A DNA stretch of 64,000 nucleotides from Candidatus Heimdallarchaeota archaeon LC_3. Lineage in GTDB: Archaea; Asgardarchaeota; Heimdallarchaeia; Hodarchaeales; LC-3. The notes under the pieces are model-generated. The model saw only the letters and a program-made list of their open reading frames with translations. It searched no databases and was not told the origin of the DNA. Below are positions 43,882 to 50,852 of the stretch, piece by piece. The stretch is from assembly GCA_001940645.1 (NCBI GenBank), contig MDVS01000022.1:60306-124305 (forward strand), in the 5' to 3' direction. The stretch's first letter is position 1; every line of letters starts with the position of its first letter. Both the position numbers and the translations under genes were made by a program.

Positions 43882-45536
43882 CGCAGAATATTATAATAAG
43901 ACTAGAAAACATTAATAAAAAAATAATAGTTCATTTATTTTTAATTAGTTCAATAATATTTTTGATATTGATTATATCATATTTTAATCATATTTATGAT
44001 TGGGATACTTTAAGCGATATTCTGCTTCCAAGTAAGAGTTCTTTCTCGAATTATATAGGACATACGAAGAATTTTTCTGTTTTTTTACCAGTGTCAGCAA
44101 TAATTTTATCATCTTATATTGATCCATTGACATTTTTATATATTCATATATTTTTTTCATTATTTTTTACAAATATTTTGCTTTATTATATTATTTTTAC
44201 TTTAACCAGGAACCAATTATTAGCATTCCTTTCAAATATCTTTTTTATTTCTATTTCAAGCATTATAAATGTCACAGTCTTTCTTGATGATAATATTTTT
44301 CCTTTACCTTTTATTTTGCTAAGTATTTATTTCATAGTTTACAGAAACCAATTTAAGTTAGCAGGATTTTTTTTGGGAATTGCTATTCTTTATCATTTCC
44401 AATATTTGATTTTTATTCCCATAATAATAATTTTTACCTTTTTTGAGAGAAAAAATATGAAGTTAAAAGGTAAATCATTATTGGAATTTATTATATCATT
44501 AATAATTGTATTTTTTTCTTTTTTTACTTTGTACTTATTTATTGTCGATAAGGATTTTTCGACCCTTTTTAATTTTCAGGGATACGTAAACAATCCAAGT
44601 TGGTCCTTATTTGCAATTGAAGGGATCAGTAACATTCCTGTTTGGATTTTAAGCTGGATTTTCTCTTCAGTAAACTTTTTTTCTAGTTTTACTGTTGATA
44701 TTTATTTATTAAATTTCATTCAAAATTTTGATGATTTTTTTACATTAATTATTATTATCCCGACAATTTTTATTAATTATTTGTGTTTATTGAACTCATT
44801 TAAGACCAACATTTCTTTTTTACAAAAAAAATTTAATTGGACTAATCCAAAGGAAGCCTTTTTATTCATAAATCCAATCATATTAATAATTTCTTATATC
44901 TTTACCTTATTTTATGAATATAGCAGTCCTGAACGATGGATCCATTTGATTCCTTTTTTGATAATCAATTTTTCGATATATTTTGATTATTTGAAAAAAA
45001 ATAAAAGTAATTCCTATGAACTTAAATTTTTAAAAAGTTTTTTTTTGGGAACAAATTTATTAGGACTAGTTTTAACGCTTATTTTATTGTTAATGACTGC
45101 TCAGGCATCTACAAATAATCTAGAGGTGAATGATTTTCATGAAATTCAACCAAACATAAATATTATTAAAGATTTAATAAATAATGTCCCTGATGATAAA
45201 TTTTTTATATTAGGACCATTTTTCTTATGGGGAATGGTATCATATTATAGATTAGCAAATACCTTTTATTTCAATGAATTTGAATGGGATAACATAAAAT
45301 ATTCAGGAATCTCTTGGGAAAACGGAATTTCAATGATTTTATCTGAAGAAGATTTTGCTTATTCAATAAATAATATGATGAGTTCCAATAATACCATTTT
45401 TGTTCATAGTTCAGCTAAAAAATTCGTTCTTTCTTTGAATTTAGAAATAAATTTAAGTCTTTTTATTGATCTTTCAAATGAGACACATGATTTTAAAAAA
45501 TTTACGGAAAATGCTATTTATATTTTACATAAATAA
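43878..45536 (+). CDS. GT-C-like membrane glycosyltransferase candidate, 552 aa
   Basis: About ten to twelve membrane helices are followed by a short exterior C-terminal domain (about residues 430-552). The first exterior loop has the acidic pair D41-W-D43 (IYDWDTLSDIL). A second acidic site (FLDDN, about residue 138) lies after the second helix pair. This is the arrangement of GT-C enzymes such as ArnT/PMT and Dol-P-mannose-dependent transferases, which move a sugar from a lipid carrier to protein or lipid outside the membrane. Identification rests on topology and acidic loops, not on a full signature. It follows the SecY-like gene, which would fit glycosylation of exported proteins (inference). 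Confidence 0.6.
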   Translation: MTQNIIIRLENINKKIIVHLFLISSIIFLILIISYFNHIYDWDTLSDILLPSKSSFSNYIGHTKNFSVFLPVSAIILSSYIDPLTFLYIHIFFSLFFTNILLYYIIFTLTRNQLLAFLSNIFFISISSIINVTVFLDDNIFPLPFILLSIYFIVYRNQFKLAGFFLGIAILYHFQYLIFIPIIIIFTFFERKNMKLKGKSLLEFIISLIIVFFSFFTLYLFIVDKDFSTLFNFQGYVNNPSWSLFAIEGISNIPVWILSWIFSSVNFFSSFTVDIYLLNFIQNFDDFFTLIIIIPTIFINYLCLLNSFKTNISFLQKKFNWTNPKEAFLFINPIILIISYIFTLFYEYSSPERWIHLIPFLIINFSIYFDYLKKNKSNSYELKFLKSFFLGTNLLGLVLTLILLLMTAQASTNNLEVNDFHEIQPNINIIKDLINNVPDDKFFILGPFFLWGMVSYYRLANTFYFNEFEWDNIKYSGISWENGISMILSEEDFAYSINNMMSSNNTIFVHSSAKKFVLSLNLEINLSLFIDLSNETHDFKKFTENAIYILHK

Positions 45537-45569
45537 CTCTTAAGTTTTGATTGAATTCTCATAGGCATT

Positions 45570-45908
45570 TCACTCAATAAACGTCTCCTCCTCCTCGGTC
45601 AGAATAGTAGCAAGAAGTTGTTGATTCTGTCTTTGTTGACTTGTCTGTATGATTTGGTCTTGCTGTTTGCGTTTCCATTGTCTGGTCTGATCTGTAATCC
45701 AGAAAGTATCTCGTTGAGTTTTGAGAGTAACATCTGGTCCTACAAATCCAATTATTGTTAATAACCCTAAATAATAAATCAAGGTAGCAGATATTGCTAT
45801 TCTCATCACATCGACATACCAGTAAGGTGGAAATTCGATCGCATCATAGAATGTTATCTGTGAATACGATGATAGGATAAACACCAGTATTCCCCATAGA
45901 AAATACAT
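45570..45908 (-). CDS. Small two-helix membrane protein, 112 aa
   Basis: Two hydrophobic segments (about residues 3-22 and 34-58) are followed by a Gln-rich helical tail (TRQWKRKQQDQIIQTSQQRQ) and an acidic end (TEEEETF). Its codons are visibly less A/T-biased than those of neighbouring genes, which suggests either stronger expression constraint or a different history. It is convergent with the GT-C-like gene with a 33-nt gap. No family is recognised. Confidence 0.5.
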   Translation of the reverse strand: MYFLWGILVFILSSYSQITFYDAIEFPPYWYVDVMRIAISATLIYYLGLLTIIGFVGPDVTLKTQRDTFWITDQTRQWKRKQQDQIIQTSQQRQNQQLLATILTEEEETFIE

Positions 45909-45923
45909 AGGGGAAACGGTTGA

Positions 45924-46229
45924 GCTGAAATAATAATTATTAATAGAACGGAAAGTTATGCTGAACTAAATTATATTAGTCCCACTTTATCAATCAAAGA
46001 ATTAACAGAGAATGATGAATACGAAATTGAAATAATCTCAAAAAATATGACCATTTTAGGACGAGCAATTAATGTAACATTCATGAAAATAATAGGAAAA
46101 GAATCACTAACCATTAGTCAAACGAGTGAATTTACTCCAAGAACTTCGATAAGAAATTTAACAAAATTATTAGTCAATAGTCTAAATAAAAAAGAACTTC
46201 CCACAAAATTACTCTCCGCTGGGGTATAG
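45924..46229 (+). pseudogene. Unidentified C-terminal gene fragment, 101 codons
   Basis: A frame open from 45924 to TAG 46227-46229 reads as a protein throughout (YAELNYISPTLSIKELTEND, then EFTPRTSIRNLTKLLVNSLN), but no start codon occurs in the first 40 codons. The internal ATG at 46047 splits an apparently continuous strand-rich region. It is probably the 3' end of a truncated gene. I do not recognise it. Confidence 0.4.
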
Positions 46230-46250
46230 GGATAGTGAACAGGTGAAATT

Positions 46251-46325
46251 TAATTTTTTAATTTCTTAATTTGCTTAATTTCTTAATTTCTCCTTCGATG
46301 CTCCGAGACCTGCCCTTCGGGCAGG
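46251..46325. repeat. TTAATTTC tandem repeat followed by a GC-rich hairpin
   Basis: Positions 46251-46289 repeat TTAATTTC/TTAATTTG at 8-9-nt intervals four to five times. Then 46309-46325 forms a perfect 7-bp hairpin (CCTGCCC, loop TTC, GGGCAGG). Such GC content is exceptional in this AT-rich DNA. It could be a terminator for the fragment upstream or the HNH gene downstream on the other strand, or a small mobile or REP-like element. No poly-T tail directly follows on the plus strand. Confidence 0.55.
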
Positions 46326-46423
46326 AAATGAAAATCTGATATTAATTTGTTTTAATTTTGTTAATCCAATCTGTTAGTGGTGTAAATGGAAAATTTGTTA
46401 TAAAATATTTTATATTTTTGCTT

Positions 46424-46735
46424 TTAAGGACAATATTCTCTTCGTAAAGCATCATGAAAGTGTTTTGGAGTCTTATATCTGCTAATGAGTTTTTTAAATT
46501 GTTGTATAGGCATTGTTCCTTTTTTTAAGTTACACAAAGAGCAAGCTGGTCTTACATTACGTAAATCATCAACACCACCTTCAGATTTTGGTTTACCATG
46601 TTCTACTATCCAAGATCCTTTAACACAAGCATCTTTATGTCCATAATTGTTGAAAATTAACTGAATTGTGCAATACGAACATTTTTTATTATTTTTTTCA
46701 AAAATTTGGTTTAATTTTTCATTAGAATAATTCAT
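46424..46735 (-). CDS. HNH endonuclease, 103 aa
   Basis: The pattern CSYC, then WIVEHGKPKSEGGVDDLRN, then CSLCNLKKG contains the HNH catalytic His (EH), the Asn of LRNV and two CxxC zinc knuckles, in the order of the HNH_5/McrA-like family. These nucleases nick or cut DNA in restriction, mobile elements or repair. The protein is small, with short helical ends. It is not clearly part of an intron or restriction operon here. A GC-rich hairpin lies about 100 nt past its 3' end. Confidence 0.88.
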   Translation of the reverse strand: MNYSNEKLNQIFEKNNKKCSYCTIQLIFNNYGHKDACVKGSWIVEHGKPKSEGGVDDLRNVRPACSLCNLKKGTMPIQQFKKLISRYKTPKHFHDALRREYCP

Positions 46736-46832
46736 TTACAATTGTCTCCTATCTGCTATTAACATTATTATTTATTTCTTTTATAAATAACATTTAAAAT
46801 TTTAATTTGGCATAAATGGGAGAATAAAGACG

Positions 46833-46970
46833 TCACGCTTTATTCAGTTCTTTCCTAATCTCTTTTAACTCATTAACTATGATTAATAAAAGCATCTCGT
46901 TTCTAGTCCAATCTGCTGGATACGTTCTTACTATTTTGTCAATTTCATCTGCTGTTGTAATTTTCTTCAT
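46833..46970 (-). CDS. Small helical protein, 45 aa
   Basis: An ATG-started minus-strand frame (with AAGGA directly before the ATG) encodes MKKITTADEIDKIVRTYPAD, a WTRNEML segment and a helical end (NELKEIRKELNKA). The amphipathic pattern looks like a real small protein, possibly a helical binding or antitoxin-like peptide. It lies 97 nt upstream of the HNH gene on the same strand, so both could share a transcript. Confidence 0.45.
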   Translation of the reverse strand: MKKITTADEIDKIVRTYPADWTRNEMLLLIIVNELKEIRKELNKA

Positions 46971-47028
46971 TTCCTTTTTATGATTGAGCGAGACTCTTGA
47001 GACATTTACCTATCTTATAGAGTTTTTG

Positions 47029-47165
47029 ATTTAATTCATTAATTTAATGTATTCAATCTTATCTTTTCTATTATCTAATTCAAAGCACTCTGGATGAATA
47101 CTATCCTTAATTTATTGAATTTTCGATATTTCCAAGTGAAAATATTGATGAAAAAAGTTTGATAC
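47029..47165 (-). pseudogene. Decayed tandem copy of the gene at 47316-47513
   Basis: These bases match 47322-47455 with substitutions and small indels, including the shared ending TTAATTCATTAATTTAATGT (plus-strand view) and the string for HPECFELDNRKD. The frame is broken, so it is a dead copy about 290 nt downstream of the intact one. Confidence 0.7.
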
Positions 47166-47315
47166 TAAAGATTACAAAATTGGCGATAAATCGTATTTTG
47201 CTAAATTAATTGTTTTAAAACCTTAAGAATTTATTGAAAATAATAATTTTCTTTTTCTAAATTACGACCAAAGCAAAATATACTGAATCTTTCATTAACT
47301 GAATCAATTTTGAAT

Positions 47316-47513
47316 TTAATTCATTAATTTAATGTATTCTATGTGGTCTTTTCTATTATCTAATTCAAAACACTCTGGATGAATATCATTTTTATTAATA
47401 GAATTATTGAATTTACGACATTTCCAAGTGAAAATATTGATGAAAAAAGCATGAATACAAAATTTACATTGATTGAGATTTGATAAATTTTGAAATTCGA
47501 GATTGCGATCCAT
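47316..47513 (-). CDS. Small Cys-containing protein, 65 aa
   Basis: The frame starts MDRNLEFQNLSNLNQCKFC and continues through WKCRKFNNSINKN to HPECFELDNRKD. Four Cys and a His (CKFCIH...WKC...HPEC) could bind one metal ion. A broken tandem copy lies at 47029-47165, which supports that this is or was a gene. No family is recognised. Confidence 0.5.
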   Translation of the reverse strand: MDRNLEFQNLSNLNQCKFCIHAFFINIFTWKCRKFNNSINKNDIHPECFELDNRKDHIEYIKLMN

Positions 47514-47747
47514 ACGATGGGAAAAAAAGATTCATTTAAAATAACATGAATTAAATAAACAAAGTTGTTTTAAAGAAGTTTTTTAAGCAATATTAGAATA
47601 GTAAGCATCAATTAATAGCCAAAAAAAACCTAAAATTTATATTTCGTTAAATATCTATGAATAAAAGGAAAATCTACAATTAATTTGATAGTAAAAGTCG
47701 GATAGGGAAATTTTTTTATAAAAAACTAAATAAAAAGAGGATAATCA

Positions 47748-47888
47748 ATGAATCAAGATTTTTTAGTTGCAAATTTGAATAAAATAATAATTAAAGGATT
47801 ATTAGAACCAGGAAATAATTTTGAAATAAATATTCGAAGGCTTACTATTTTACTTCTTTATCAAAAAAAGCACTCACATGATTTCTAG
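47748..47888 (+). CDS. Truncated small frame, 46 codons
   Basis: An ATG with an upstream AGAGGATAA SD-like site begins MNQDFLVANLNKIIIKGLLE and stays helical and protein-like for about 30 codons. It then overlaps the 3' end of the opposite-strand 171-aa gene and stops. The likely explanation is a gene N-terminus cut off by rearrangement. Confidence 0.35.
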   Translation: MNQDFLVANLNKIIIKGLLEPGNNFEINIRRLTILLLYQKKHSHDF

Positions 47889-48360
47889 GAAGATGAACAT
47901 ATCCCATAAGTTCGTACTTTCCATGCTTATCTTCATTTTTACAGGAAAAAAGGTGAAGGTGATTATGATTTCCTTTTATGTAATCATCTAAGGCTGCTAG
48001 TCCAGAGACAGAAACAGGTGTGACATTGATATCTTTATTCTTACCAAAGATTAAAGGAATGTAATAATTGGATTGAAAGAATTTTTGAACATCCTTGACT
48101 CTGAAATATTCTGAATGATCCTTGAATTTTATATAGAAAGACTGACAAAGAGTAATTAAGAATTCTCTTTTTGCTTTAGTGTGTATTTCATAATCTTTGT
48201 TAGTGTAAGTCAGAAAGAATGTCATACAAGAAGAATATCCTTTAATAATCTCTTGGATAATCTCAGTCTCAATATTTTTCGTTATTTGGATCATGAGCTG
48301 CAATATATGAGACGTTTCCTCACGATAACCGGACCATGTGTACCCTTTATTTTCTGACAT
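47845..48360 (-). CDS. Hypothetical protein, 171 aa
   Basis: A soluble, mixed alpha-beta protein with a helical N-terminal half (ETSHILQLMIQITKNIETEI) and a His-rich C-terminal region (KGNHNHLHLFSCKNEDKHG) that could bind a metal or nucleic acid. The ATG at 48360 is preferred over an upstream TTG because a GGGGTTGAT SD-like element precedes it. I do not recognise the family. The last residues overlap the truncated frame on the other strand. Confidence 0.6.
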   Translation of the reverse strand: MSENKGYTWSGYREETSHILQLMIQITKNIETEIIQEIIKGYSSCMTFFLTYTNKDYEIHTKAKREFLITLCQSFYIKFKDHSEYFRVKDVQKFFQSNYYIPLIFGKNKDINVTPVSVSGLAALDDYIKGNHNHLHLFSCKNEDKHGKYELMGYVHLPRNHVSAFFDKEVK

Positions 48361-48612
48361 TTTGATCAACCCCGTGTATAATCATCATCATTTTTGAATC
48401 TGAAATTGAAATCGATTACACACTACCACTCTTAGATAATTTTTAGTTTATAATCATTTCTTTTAGAAAAAATAATTTTCCCTCTTTTATTAGAATTTAT
48501 ATTTATCTTGAATTTAACAAAACATTTGAAAATTAAATAGCTTAGGGTCTCATCTTGATGAAAATGGAATTGGTATTTTGTCTTTCTATTAATTGGATTG
48601 ATTCTTTCCTAA

Positions 48613-49055
48613 TTGTTTCAACATCTACTAGATATCGGAGCATATTTTTCTTTGTCTTCATCCGAATTATTTCTACAATGGGGAATCAAAGACAAATCCA
48701 ACTTTAAAATGATCCAAAGATTGATGAACAGCTTGTTAAATACCAGTGTAAAAGGCGAATACAGCAAAACAGAAAAGATGTGGAAATTTAAGATATGAAA
48801 ACCCACGATTCTCTTGTGCATTATTTAAATACCTTGGAAAATTGGTATTGAAGACATATAAAAAATCAATTTCCTGATTGTAAAGTCTTTTTTGATTTAA
48901 TATATCTTTAAAATGTTCTTCAGAGACAACTATTATATCCAAATTCGGTATATGGTATAAACTGTCATTTGAATTTATCGGAAGGAAATTGGAATCCAAA
49001 ACGTTTGAGTAAAGTGAAAAATATAATTGAAAAAGTGAATCGAATTGATAATTAA
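48613..49055 (+). pseudogene. Gene fragments flanking an inserted membrane-protein piece
   Basis: The plus strand holds a 62-codon frame to 48798 whose end (KGEYSKTEKMWKFKI) looks like a winged-helix wing, and a separate 26-codon frame at 48975-49055 (LSEGNWNPKRLSKVKNIIEK). Neither has a proper start. They flank the opposite-strand fragment at 48799-48976, so they may be the two sides of one gene broken by that insertion. The link between the two sides is inference. Confidence 0.4.
48799..48976 (-). pseudogene. Fragment of the membrane protein encoded at the right edge
   Basis: Positions 48907-48976 read on the minus strand are identical, 70 of 70 bases, to 63931-64000 on the plus strand. 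The frame (NDSLYHIPNLDIIVVSEEHF) then continues past the part visible at the window edge to about 48799 (DILNQKRLYNQEIDFLYVF, then NNAQENRG). It is an internal piece with neither start nor end of the parent gene. Perfect identity shows that the copying event was recent. Confidence 0.85.
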
Positions 49056-49080
49056 ATTCTCAAATTATAAACACCTATTT

Positions 49081-49752
49081 TCAAAGTGAAGCTTTTTCCA
49101 CGATATTCTTTATTGGAAAAGTAACAAGGCCCCGATCTTTTATCTCAAAAATTCTATCAAATCCCTGAAAAAAAGGCAGAAAATGTGCACTCATAATAAA
49201 AGTTATATGAAATTCGTTAATGGTTTTAAAAAATGTTTGTTTAATAGTTTCAGCTGTTTTTGTATCTATATTACTGAAAGGTTCATCAGCTATTATAATA
49301 TCTGAACCTTTTGCTATTCCACAAGCTAATGATAATATTTGTTTTTGACCACCTGAGAGATGATAAGCGAGGTGATTCGCATATGATTTTAGATTAAATT
49401 TATTGAGATAATCTTCAATATCAGTAATATTCAATTTCCCATTCTTACATCGTTCGAATTCTAATTCTATCAATTCTTGGCATGTTAGGTAGGGATTTAA
49501 CTGTGGAATTTGGTAAAGAAGCGTAATCTCACCGATACTTTCAATAATTCCAGTTGTCGGTGTGAGATTATTTGATAAAAGATGAAAAAATGTTGATTTT
49601 CCACTTCCAGATGGTCCAAATATCCCTATTTTTTCACCCTTTTTTATTAATAATTCTAAATTAGAAAATAAAATTAAATTTTCATTAGAAACAAGGGAAT
49701 ATTGAAATGAGACATTTGATACCTTAATTGCAATATATTCTTTCTTTTCCAT
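49081..49752 (-). CDS. ABC-transporter ATPase, 223 aa
   Basis: Walker A GPSGSGKST (about residues 45-53), signature LSGGQKQ (about 132-138), Walker B IIIADEP and an H-loop His (SAH) are present. Length and loops fit the LolD/MacB/FtsE group that powers exporters or extracellular mechanotransmission. The start overlaps the stop of the upstream ATPase gene by one base, so translation is probably coupled. Together with the 354-aa ATPase it would form an unequal ATPase pair for the 974-aa permease. Confidence 0.9.
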   Translation of the reverse strand: MEKKEYIAIKVSNVSFQYSLVSNENLILFSNLELLIKKGEKIGIFGPSGSGKSTFFHLLSNNLTPTTGIIESIGEITLLYQIPQLNPYLTCQELIELEFERCKNGKLNITDIEDYLNKFNLKSYANHLAYHLSGGQKQILSLACGIAKGSDIIIADEPFSNIDTKTAETIKQTFFKTINEFHITFIMSAHFLPFFQGFDRIFEIKDRGLVTFPIKNIVEKASL

Positions 49753-50816
49753 TACACATCTTTTTTCCTTACTAATTTTAGCTTAATAGTCTTAGATGTA
49801 ACCATCCAATCTATGGTTGATTGAAACCATGGTAAATTTATAAATTCTTTAGGTATTTGAAATTTTTTTTCTTTTAAAAAAATCCAATTTTCTTTAGAAC
49901 TACTTTCAAAATCCTTATTATCTAATTTGGAGAATAAAAGGGTAATAGAATTATCTAAGGTTGATTCCTGTTTTACTACGTAAACAGATTTCGCTTCAAG
50001 TTGATTAAATATAAGGTGAGGTATTTCCAGTTGGTATTGCTGGTTTGGTTCTTCACCAGGAAATTTATAGTGTGATTTTGATGAATCTGCAATAAACTGA
50101 AGTGAATTAGTTGTTATGAATTTTCCGTTTTGTAATATGAAAATCTCTTTCGCAAAAGGAATAAAAGTAGGATCATGGGTCGATACCAAAATTGTCTTCC
50201 TTTTTTGAACTTCTTGAAGAATCGATTGTAATACAGGTATTTTTGATTCAGCATCAAGATGACTGGTAGGTTCATCTAAAAAAAGTATTTCTGGATCTTT
50301 GAGAAGAGCTAATAATAATCCTAGACGTTGTTGTTCACCTATTGATAATAATTCAGCTTTGAGATTTAGGCAATGTTCTTTAAGATGTAAAGATTGAAGA
50401 AATTCAGTGATGTTATTTTTATTCCTCGGTTTTTTTAATTTTTTTTTCTTTTCTAAGACAATCAAAATATTCTCTTGAACTGTTAATTGAGGGATAAAAT
50501 TCAATCCAACTTTTTGAAATAAATATGCTAATTTTTTCAATCTAAGTATCTGTAAGCTTTGATCTTTTAATGAATACACTTCTTCGTTATTAACCTTGAT
50601 ACTTCCAGTTGTGGGAACTAAGAATGTAGATAAAATATTAAACAGAGTAGTTTTTCCGCTACCACTTGGCCCCATAAAGACATATAGTCCTTCTGTGGAG
50701 ATCTTGACGGTAATATCATTTAAGGCAGTGATTCTCCGTTCTGCTTCAATTTCTTTGATTACTGGACGTGAATAAATATGAGTAATTTTATCAGCATTTA
50801 TTATATCAATAACCAT
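49752..50816 (-). CDS. ABC-transporter ATPase with C-terminal extension, 354 aa
   Basis: The first 235 residues form a LolD/MacB-type ATPase with Walker A GPSGSGKTT (about 52-60), a modified signature LSIGEQQR (about 162), Walker B EILFLDEPTSHLD and H-loop STHDP. About 110 further residues form an unrecognised extension that ends in a strongly basic tail (KTIKLKLVRKKD). It may regulate the pump or bind its partner. The gene lies 36 nt after the permease gene and overlaps the next ATPase. Confidence 0.88.
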   Translation of the reverse strand: MVIDIINADKITHIYSRPVIKEIEAERRITALNDITVKISTEGLYVFMGPSGSGKTTLFNILSTFLVPTTGSIKVNNEEVYSLKDQSLQILRLKKLAYLFQKVGLNFIPQLTVQENILIVLEKKKKLKKPRNKNNITEFLQSLHLKEHCLNLKAELLSIGEQQRLGLLLALLKDPEILFLDEPTSHLDAESKIPVLQSILQEVQKRKTILVSTHDPTFIPFAKEIFILQNGKFITTNSLQFIADSSKSHYKFPGEEPNQQYQLEIPHLIFNQLEAKSVYVVKQESTLDNSITLLFSKLDNKDFESSSKENWIFLKEKKFQIPKEFINLPWFQSTIDWMVTSKTIKLKLVRKKDV

Positions 50817-50852
50817 GCATTCTCACCATCGTTTCTAAAATTGTAAATATAT

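Noticed and set aside
48618..48821. 67-aa minus-strand frame
   Set aside because: Antisense to a better plus-strand fragment and crossing the junction of an inserted piece.
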